Program-made: the position numbers and the translations under genes | Source: Microbacterium testaceum | Lineage (GTDB): Bacteria > Actinomycetota > Actinomycetes > Actinomycetales > Microbacteriaceae | NCBI RefSeq assembly: GCF_001476655.1 | Contig: NZ_LDRT01000056.1 | Location: 1-37,124, forward strand | Reading direction: 5' to 3' | Length of the DNA: 37,124 bases | Shown here: positions 31,665 through 37,124 of the stretch, piece after piece | Position numbering within the stretch: position 1 is the first letter of the stretch | Layout: the number at the start of each line of letters is the position of its first letter | Notes under the pieces: generated by a model | Database searches by the model: none | What the model saw: the letters and a program-made list of their open reading frames with translations, nothing else | What the model was told of the DNA's origin: nothing

Positions 31665-33089
31665 TCAGACCCCGAAGTACAGCTCGTACTCGAAGGGGTG
31701 CGGGCGCTGAGCGATCGGCTGGATCTCGTTCTCGATCTTGTACTCGATCCAGGTCTCGATGAGCTCCTCGGTGAAGACGCCACCGGCGAGCAGGAACTCG
31801 TGGTCGGCGCGAAGGGCCTCGAGCGAGTCGAGCAGCGAGTTGGGAACCTGCGGGATGTTCTTGGCCTCTTCGGCGGGGAGCTCGTAGAGGTCCTTGTCGA
31901 CGGGCTCGTGCGGCTCGATGCGGTTCTTGATGCCGTCGAGGCCCGCCATGAGCTGCGCCGCGAAGGCGAGGTACGGGTTGCCCGAAGCGTCCGGCGCACG
32001 GAACTCGATGCGCTTGGCCTTGGGGTTCGACCCCGTGATCGGGATGCGGATGGCCGCCGAACGGTTACCGGCCGAGTACACCAGGTTGACCGGCGCCTCG
32101 AAGCCCTTCACCAGACGGTGGTAGCTGTTGAGGGTCGGGTTGGTGAAAGCGAGGACCGCGGGCGCGTGAGCCAGCAGACCGCCGATGTACCAGCGCGCGA
32201 TGTCGGAGAGCCCGCCGTAGCCGGTCTCGTCGTAGAACAGCGGCTTGCCGTCGTTCCACAGCGACTGGTGGGTGTGCATGCCCGAGCCGTTGTCACCGAA
32301 GAGGGGCTTGGGCATGAAGGTCGCGACCTTGCCCCACTCCTCGCAGGTGTTCTTGACGATGTACTTGAACTTCAGGATGTCGTCGGCCGCGTGCACCATC
32401 GTGTCGAAGCGGTAGTTGATCTCCTGCTGACCACCCGTGCCGACCTCGTGGTGCGAGCGCTCGAGGACGAAACCGGCCTCGATCAGCTTGAGCGTGATGT
32501 CATCGCGCAGATCGGCGGTCTTGTCGACCGGCGAAACGGGGAAGTAGCCGCCCTTGTACGGGGTCTTGTTGGCGAGGTTCCCGCCCTCTTCGGCGCGACC
32601 GGTGTTCCAGGCGCCTTCCTCGGAGTCGACCGAGTAGAAGCTCGAGTTCTGCTTCACTTCGTAACGGACGTCGTCGAAGATGTAGAACTCGGCCTCGGGG
32701 GCGAAGAACGCGGTGTCGGCGATGCCGGTGGAGGCGAGGTACTTCTCCGCCTTCTTGGCGACCTGGCGCGGGTCCTTGCCGTAGATCTCACCGTTGCGCG
32801 GGTTGTAGATGTCGAAGATCATCACGAGGGTCTTCGCCTCGCGGAACTGGTCGACATACGCGGTGGTCACGTCAGGGATGAGCTGCATGTCCGACTCGTG
32901 GATGTTCGCGAACCCGCGGATCGACGAGCCATCGAACAGCTGTCCGACGGTGAAGAACTCCTCGTCGACAGTCGAGGCGGGGATGTTGAAGTGCTGCTGC
33001 ACACCAGGAAGATCCGTGAAACGGATATCGAGGAACTTGACGTCCTCGTCCTGGATGAACTTCAGCACCTCGGACGAATCTTTGAACAT
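31665..33089 (-). CDS. glnA: glutamine synthetase type I, adenylylatable (GlnA1)
   Basis: 474 residues from ATG at 33089; a longer frame to 33182 crosses the promoter. It makes glutamine from glutamate, ammonia and ATP, and is the main ammonium-assimilating enzyme. Landmarks: [90 protein letters not shown]. The adenylylation site is intact: Tyr402 in [15 protein letters not shown], the target of GlnE. Length matches the family (about 470-478). A candidate GlnR box and a -35/-10 promoter lie upstream, and a strong hairpin follows the gene. Confidence 0.97.
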   Translation of the reverse strand: MFKDSSEVLKFIQDEDVKFLDIRFTDLPGVQQHFNIPASTVDEEFFTVGQLFDGSSIRGFANIHESDMQLIPDVTTAYVDQFREAKTLVMIFDIYNPRNGEIYGKDPRQVAKKAEKYLASTGIADTAFFAPEAEFYIFDDVRYEVKQNSSFYSVDSEEGAWNTGRAEEGGNLANKTPYKGGYFPVSPVDKTADLRDDITLKLIEAGFVLERSHHEVGTGGQQEINYRFDTMVHAADDILKFKYIVKNTCEEWGKVATFMPKPLFGDNGSGMHTHQSLWNDGKPLFYDETGYGGLSDIARWYIGGLLAHAPAVLAFTNPTLNSYHRLVKGFEAPVNLVYSAGNRSAAIRIPITGSNPKAKRIEFRAPDASGNPYLAFAAQLMAGLDGIKNRIEPHEPVDKDLYELPAEEAKNIPQVPNSLLDSLEALRADHEFLLAGGVFTEELIETWIEYKIENEIQPIAQRPHPFEYELYFGV

Positions 33090-33144
33090 GAAGACTCCAG
33101 AGGTAGAACATTCGGGATCAGGCCGACCTCGGCCAGCCTCCTCG

Positions 33145-33173
33145 ACCCTACCCAGAACCGGTGTCCCGGTCAT
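33145..33173 (-). promoter_or_regulatory. glnA1 promoter (-35/-10)
   Basis: On the minus strand ATGACC (33173-33168) and TAGGGT (33150-33145) are separated by 17 bases. The -10 lies 55 bases upstream of the ATG, leaving a short leader. Confidence 0.5.
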
Positions 33174-33182
33174 ATCTCGCAT

Positions 33183-33198
33183 GTTTCGGGGATGTTAC
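33183..33198 (-). promoter_or_regulatory. candidate GlnR box
   Basis: Minus-strand GTAACATCCCCGAAAC matches the actinobacterial GlnR half-site pair gTnAC-n6-GaAAC (AC-n9-AC core). It ends 9 bases before the glnA1 -35 box, a good position for an activator. It also covers the region upstream of the divergent RDD gene. The presence of glnR elsewhere in this genome is not shown by the window. Confidence 0.5.
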
Positions 33199-33209
33199 GC
33201 GGGCACGAT

Positions 33210-33215
33210 TACGCT
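33210..33215 (+). promoter_or_regulatory. -10 box, probable leaderless start
   Basis: TACGCT lies 6 bases before the GTG at 33222 with no Shine-Dalgarno sequence. Confidence 0.4.
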
Positions 33216-33221
33216 GGATTC

Positions 33222-33650
33222 GTGACCGCTGCCGCAGACAACGAGTATCCGGGCCAGCGGCTCGGCCTTCCCCGCGAGGGTCGCGGCTCCATCGCCCGAC
33301 CCGGGCGACGGATCGCCGCCCTCCTGATCGATGTCGCGAGTGCGGGGCTGATCGGGTTCGCGTTCTTCTCGAGCCCAGATCCGGTGACGGGTGTGCCGTT
33401 CGCCAACCCGATCGCCACGAACCTCATCTTCTTCGCCGTGCAGATCCTGTTCATCCCCTTGATCGGCGGGAGCCCGGGGCATCGACTGATGGGGATGCGT
33501 CTCGAGCTGGCATCCGGGGGATGGGTCGGCGTCTGGCGACCGATCGTGCGCACGGTGCTTCTCGCCCTCGTCATCCCCGCCGTCGTCTGGGACGCCGACC
33601 AGCGGGGCCTGCACGACAAGGCCGTCGGAACGGTCCTCGTCCGAAGCTGA
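33222..33650 (+). CDS. RDD family membrane protein
   Basis: 142 residues from GTG at 33222; the open frame extends antisense through glnA1 and is not used. RDD-family pattern: ARPGRRIAALLIDVASAG with the R and D residues in the first membrane segment, a second segment NLIFFAVQILFIPLIGG, then SPGHRLMGMRLE, a third segment TVLLALVIPAVVWDAD and the closing GLHDKAVGTVLVR. The family has about three membrane helices; function is not settled (some members act in ion antiport). RDD genes commonly neighbour glnA1 and DUF4191 in actinobacteria, as here. Confidence 0.9.
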   Translation: MTAAADNEYPGQRLGLPREGRGSIARPGRRIAALLIDVASAGLIGFAFFSSPDPVTGVPFANPIATNLIFFAVQILFIPLIGGSPGHRLMGMRLELASGGWVGVWRPIVRTVLLALVIPAVVWDADQRGLHDKAVGTVLVRS

Positions 33651-33657
33651 CAGAGCG

Positions 33658-33681
33658 AAGGCCCCGCCGAAGCGGGGCCTT
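33658..33681. terminator. intrinsic terminator between RDD and DUF4191 genes
   Basis: AAGGCCCCGC-CGAA-GCGGGGCCTT is a perfect 10-bp stem with a tetraloop, followed by TTCTCGTT on the plus strand. It lies 8 bases past the RDD stop and 10 bases before the convergent DUF4191 stop. Confidence 0.85.
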
Positions 33682-33690
33682 TCTCGTTGC

Positions 33691-34401
33691 TCAACGGGGG
33701 CGTGGAGCCCGCATCTTGTTAGGGTCGACGCCCTTGGGGATCGGCAGCGACGCCAGTCCCTGGGACACCGACGAGACACGCTTGATCACCGCGGCCATCG
33801 TGGCGCGGTCGACCTTCTTGGGCAGACCCTTGATCGTCGAGGCGAGATTCTTGATCTCGACCTCGTCTTCGCCGTGGCCGACGTAGATGACCGTGATCGG
33901 CACGCCGGTCGCCACACGCTGCACACGGGCCCGCTCCTCGCCCATGAGACGCGAAAGACGCGTGCGAGAGCCCTCGCCGATGAGGACGACGCCGCCGCGA
34001 CCGATGGCCCGGTAGACGGCTTCCTGCGTGCGCGGGTTGACGCCGATCGGCGTCTCGGATGCCTGCCAGTTGCGGCCGAGCGACGAGGACAGCACGTGGC
34101 CGGTGGCCCCCGGCATCCCGTCGATCTTCTTGTACATCGCGTGGGTCGACAGGCGGGTCATCGTGATCATCCCGACCAGGATGCCGGCGAGCAGCCCCGT
34201 GAAGCCCCACAGGATCACGCTCCACACCGCCACCGGCGGGATCAGGAACCCGATCAGCACGCCGAGACCGACACCCGCCAGCACGATGCCGGCCAAGGCG
34301 AACGGGAGCCAGCGGTACTCCTTCTGCGTGAAGGTGTAGAGCGTGCGAAGCTGCGAGAAGAATCCCGGACGCTTCTCGGGGGTGGAGGTACGAGCGGCCA
34401 T
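33691..34401 (-). CDS. DUF4191 family membrane protein
   Basis: 236 residues from ATG at 34401; the frame continues upstream but without a better start. Two adjacent membrane segments near residues 30-52 (LPFALAGIVLAGVGLGVLIGFLI) and 55-77 (VAVWSVILWGFTGLLAGILVGMI), then a cytosolic domain containing GVNPRTQEAVYRAIGRGGVVLIGEG and a charged C-terminus. This matches DUF4191 (Rv2219 in M. tuberculosis), which sits next to lipA and glnA1 there. Function unknown. Confidence 0.88.
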   Translation of the reverse strand: MAARTSTPEKRPGFFSQLRTLYTFTQKEYRWLPFALAGIVLAGVGLGVLIGFLIPPVAVWSVILWGFTGLLAGILVGMITMTRLSTHAMYKKIDGMPGATGHVLSSSLGRNWQASETPIGVNPRTQEAVYRAIGRGGVVLIGEGSRTRLSRLMGEERARVQRVATGVPITVIYVGHGEDEVEIKNLASTIKGLPKKVDRATMAAVIKRVSSVSQGLASLPIPKGVDPNKMRAPRPR

Positions 34402-34521
34402 AGGAACGATTCTATCTTCGCGCGTGATGCCCCTCCTCCCCATGCGAGGGATGTTCGGTCCTGTCCACCATCCGCTCTTCATCGAGCATGGGGCGAGCGG
34501 CGACTCGTCCACCATCGACGG

Positions 34522-35610
34522 ATGAGCACCACCGCCTCACCTCCGTTCGTCGAGTATCTGGACGACTACCTTCATCGCCGCACGCGCAGTGGCATGCCAC
34601 TCACCCCCGGCGAGTCCGTCACCCTCGCCGTCGGTCTCCTGCGCGGATGCCGCCGGGTGGAGGATCGCGCACACGCGGCGAACTGGGCGCTGACCGCTCG
34701 GGGCTGCCCTGTACTCGTCGACGATGTCGAGGGCGAAGACGCCGTGGGGGTGACCGCGTCCGCGCTCGCGCAGTTGGCGGAGATGATCGACGACGAGGAT
34801 CGCGCACTGATCGAAGGCGCGCGCGACGCCGTGCTCACCCAACCGCCCCTCGCATGGGAGGAGGCGGAGCGACGGCTGTTCGCGTGGGCCGCGCCCGTTC
34901 CGCTGGTTCTGGGACCTCTGGCTCCACGGGTCGATGACGGCGGCACACCTCCGCCCGCCATACGGCGACAACCGATCTTCCTCTCCGCCGTCGACGCCGA
35001 TCTCGCGACCCTGGTCACCGCAGCGATGAACGACCTTCGAGAGAAATGGGGAATCTGGCGATATCGCCGTGCATTCGCCTTCGCAGTGGTCGCGGCGGGT
35101 GTCGCCGTGGTGCTCGGGCTGGTTCTGCCCACGGGAGCGACAAGCCCCGCCCCTCCGACCGGGTCCACGGCGTCGCCGTCCTCATCGAGCGGTGATCCGA
35201 CCCCGGATGCCACCCGCCCGACCTCGCCTCATCCGTCCGTCCGACCGACGGTCCTCGATCCGGGCCGCCCGACGCCGCTGTTGACGGTGGAGACCCCGGC
35301 ACCGTCTCCGGCCGAGTCCTCGTCCGCCGAGGAAGACATCGTCGATGCGGCGAAAGAACTGCTCACCGCCTACTCGGCGTGCGCCGGGGACATCGTGTGC
35401 GAGCAGAGCTTGCGTGAGGGGCGAGCAGACCCCGGGGAGGCGATACCCACGGATCCTGCAGGTGCCCGGATCTCACTCGTCGACGACTTCGGAGGGCTCT
35501 CGGTGGTCCGCGTCGACGGCGGCGGCGAGCCGCAGTACATCACTCTCGTGCGGGAGAACGACCGATGGCTGGTCCGCGCCGTCAGAACGGGCGCGAACCA
35601 GCCATCATGA
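34522..35610 (+). CDS. single-pass membrane protein, unknown function
   Basis: 362 residues from ATG at 34522. Residues 1-185 are cytosolic, helical and without signal peptide (PGESVTLAVGLLRGCRRVEDRAHAANW...). One membrane segment at about 188-208 (AFAFAVVAAGVAVVLGLVLP) is followed by a Pro/Ser/Thr-rich linker of about 70 residues. An extracellular domain of about 80 residues follows, with two Cys (YSACAGDIVCEQ) and a strand pattern VVRVDGGGEPQYITLVRENDRWLVRAV like a small NTF2- or DUF-type fold. The layout recalls membrane-anchored regulators or kinases-without-kinase. I cannot name a family. It lies where lipB/lipA might be expected between sucB and DUF4191. Confidence 0.75.
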   Translation: MSTTASPPFVEYLDDYLHRRTRSGMPLTPGESVTLAVGLLRGCRRVEDRAHAANWALTARGCPVLVDDVEGEDAVGVTASALAQLAEMIDDEDRALIEGARDAVLTQPPLAWEEAERRLFAWAAPVPLVLGPLAPRVDDGGTPPPAIRRQPIFLSAVDADLATLVTAAMNDLREKWGIWRYRRAFAFAVVAAGVAVVLGLVLPTGATSPAPPTGSTASPSSSSGDPTPDATRPTSPHPSVRPTVLDPGRPTPLLTVETPAPSPAESSSAEEDIVDAAKELLTAYSACAGDIVCEQSLREGRADPGEAIPTDPAGARISLVDDFGGLSVVRVDGGGEPQYITLVRENDRWLVRAVRTGANQPS

Positions 35611-35627
35611 GCCGGTTACGGCAGGGA

Positions 35628-37121
35628 TCAGATCCCGAGGTCGCCCTCGAACTGCGCGCCCTCCAGGCGGGACTTCACGGCGCCGAGGAAGCGAGCGGCG
35701 TCCGCACCGTCGATGATGCGGTGGTCGTACGACAGCGCCAGGTACACGTAGGAGCGCACCGAGATGGCATCCTTCCCGTCGACCGAGACGACGCCCGGCT
35801 TCTTCACCACGGCACCGAGACCGAGGATCGCCGACTGGGGGAGGAAGACGATGGGCGTGTCGAACAGCGCCCCGCGCGAACCGGTGTTGGTCAGCGTGAA
35901 CGTGCCGCCGGCGAGCTCGTCGGGCTTCAGCTTGTTGTCGCGGGTGCGGGCCGCCAGGTCGGCGATCTCGCGAGCGAGCTGGGCGATGTTCTTCTCGCCC
36001 GCGTCCTTGACGACCGGGGTGAGCAGGCCGCGCTCGGTGTCGACCGCGATCGCGACGTTCTCGTGGGCGGGGTAGACGATCTCGTCACCCTCGACCGTGG
36101 AGTTGATGATCGGGTACGCCTTGAGCGCTTCGATCGCCGCGAGGGCGAAGAACGGCAGGAACGAGAGCTTGTCGCCCGTCTTCTGCTGGAAGTCGCCCTT
36201 GACGCGGTCGCGAAGCGCGGCCACCTTCGTCACGTCGACCTCGACGACCGTGGTCAGCTGCGCGGTCGCCTGCATCGACGCCACGGCGCGCTCGGCGATC
36301 ACCTTGCGCAGACGCGACATCTTCTGCGTCGTTCCGCGCAGCGGAGAAACCTCGACGGGAGCGGGTGCGGCTGCCGCGGGAGCGGCGGGAGCCGCTGCCG
36401 GAGCCGACTTCGCGGCTTCGGCAGCCTTGAGGACGTCTTCCTTGCGGATCCGGCCACCGACGCCACTGCCCTTGACGGTGTTCAGATCGACGCCCTGCTG
36501 CTGCGCCAGACGGCGGACGAGGGGAGTGACGTAAGTGACGTCATCGTTCGATGCCGCAGCCGGTGCCTGCTCGGCCGGCTTCTCTGCGGCGGGCGCAGGC
36601 TGCTCGGCCGGCTTCTCGGGAGCGGGAGCAGCCGCAGCGGGCTTCTCCTCGACGGCCGGCGCAGGCTGCTCGGCGGGCTTCTCCTCCGCGGCGGGAGCCG
36701 GGGCGGGAGCCTCGGCCGGAGCGGCAGCACCGCTGCCGATACGGGCGAGAGTCGCGCCGACGGCGACGGTCTCGTCCTCCTGGACGACGATCTCCTGGAG
36801 GGTTCCCGCGACCGGCGAGGGAATCTCGGTGTCCACCTTGTCGGTCGAGATCTCGAGCAGGGGCTCGTCGACCGCGACATCGTCGCCGACAGCCTTGAGC
36901 CAGCGGGTGACCGTGCCCTCGGTCACGCTCTCGCCGAGCTCGGGGAGCTTCACGTCGGTCGCATCGCCGGCGGGTGCCGCAGCGGGCGCGGCGGCGGGCT
37001 GTGCGGCGGCTGTCCCTTCTAAACAACTGCCACTGCCGACGATCCTCACGCTTATGAGCCCGGTCATCCCCTCGCTCGCGACAGCGAAAGCACCTAATAC
37101 ACATATAAGACGACGGCACAT
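35628..37121 (-). CDS. sucB: dihydrolipoamide acyltransferase (2-oxoacid dehydrogenase E2), N-terminus replaced
   Basis: The reliable part runs from about 37016 down to 35628. It holds one lipoyl domain ([18 protein letters not shown]..., lipoyl Lys in [14 protein letters not shown]), an Ala/Pro linker, a peripheral-subunit-binding domain ([19 protein letters not shown]), and the catalytic core with [16 protein letters not shown] (active-site His). It transfers acyl groups to CoA for the 2-oxoglutarate or pyruvate dehydrogenase complex. An Ala/Pro linker precedes the lipoyl domain, implying that a first lipoyl domain should lie upstream, as in most actinobacterial SucB proteins. Instead the frame runs into unrelated sequence. 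The ATG at 37121 is therefore not a credible native start; a GTG just before KLPELGES is a fallback. Confidence 0.85.
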   Translation of the reverse strand: MCRRLICVLGAFAVASEGMTGLISVRIVGSGSCLEGTAAAQPAAAPAAAPAGDATDVKLPELGESVTEGTVTRWLKAVGDDVAVDEPLLEISTDKVDTEIPSPVAGTLQEIVVQEDETVAVGATLARIGSGAAAPAEAPAPAPAAEEKPAEQPAPAVEEKPAAAAPAPEKPAEQPAPAAEKPAEQAPAAASNDDVTYVTPLVRRLAQQQGVDLNTVKGSGVGGRIRKEDVLKAAEAAKSAPAAAPAAPAAAAPAPVEVSPLRGTTQKMSRLRKVIAERAVASMQATAQLTTVVEVDVTKVAALRDRVKGDFQQKTGDKLSFLPFFALAAIEALKAYPIINSTVEGDEIVYPAHENVAIAVDTERGLLTPVVKDAGEKNIAQLAREIADLAARTRDNKLKPDELAGGTFTLTNTGSRGALFDTPIVFLPQSAILGLGAVVKKPGVVSVDGKDAISVRSYVYLALSYDHRIIDGADAARFLGAVKSRLEGAQFEGDLGI

Positions 37122-37124
37122 GAA
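37017..37124. other. atypical sequence joined to sucB at window edge
   Basis: The last ~108 bases are much lower in GC, contain stretches such as CACCTAATACACATATAAG, and encode nothing like an E2 N-terminus in the sucB frame. The change occurs abruptly after the Ala/Pro linker codons. It could be the end of an inserted element, a rearrangement, or an assembly or adapter artefact at a contig end. Confidence 0.6.

Noticed and set aside
37060..37124. Sequencing adapter at the window end
   Set aside because: ACACATATAAG is reminiscent of the transposase adapter core but does not match it exactly, so I record only an atypical tail.

Overview
The window is high-GC actinobacterial chromosome. Codon use, GTG starts, TANNNT -10 boxes and gene content point to Microbacteriaceae, most likely a Microbacterium-like organism. 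The backbone follows the order I recall for the Mycobacterium tuberculosis dlaT-glnA1-glnE-glnA2-aceE-Rv2242 region (about Rv2215 to Rv2242): sucB, DUF4191, RDD, glnA1, glnE, glnA2, ppgK, a C4 zinc-ribbon protein, aceE and a PucR-type regulator. Accessory blocks interrupt this backbone.

Layout. 1-2927: 5'-partial exported protein with twelve ~68-residue repeats. 3036-7080: aceE and PucR regulator (minus strand). 7340-8035: DUF1345 membrane protein. 8036-12041: a 4.0 kb island between two perfect 40-bp copies of the tRNA-Val 3' end. It holds only a PD-(D/E)XK-like protein, a D12-class adenine methyltransferase and a ParB-like protein with a possible HEPN-like C-terminus, and no integrase. 12005-12080: intact tRNA-Val(TAC). 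12095-15232: four minus-strand genes chained by 4-bp GTGA overlaps, looking like a type VII secretion (WXG100-like) substrate operon. 15321-18187: zinc-ribbon protein, family-A DNA polymerase, RNase P RNA. 18258-19485: DUF732 lipoprotein and polyphosphate glucokinase. 19584-24174: small SPOR-like protein, glnA2, glnE. 24229-27265: acyl-CoA ligase, GNAT protein, DUF2277 protein. 27278-31505: a DUF1023-type hydrolase/toxin-like locus with lipoproteins, carrying a 1.25-kb tandem duplication. 31665-35610: glnA1, RDD, DUF4191 and an unknown membrane-anchored protein. 35628-37121: sucB, whose N-terminus is replaced by unrelated sequence at the window edge.

How the parts connect. AceE and SucB are 2-oxoacid dehydrogenase components. 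GlnA1, GlnA2 and GlnE form the nitrogen-assimilation core: GlnA1 keeps the adenylylation tyrosine and GlnA2 does not. A candidate GlnR box sits upstream of the glnA1 promoter. The best candidate for an undescribed system is the island at 8036-12041, which looks like a compact modification/restriction-type defence cassette. The second is the duplicated hydrolase-lipoprotein module, arranged like a polymorphic toxin with candidate immunity genes and an orphan toxin tail. No stretch over 300 bases lacks a gene.
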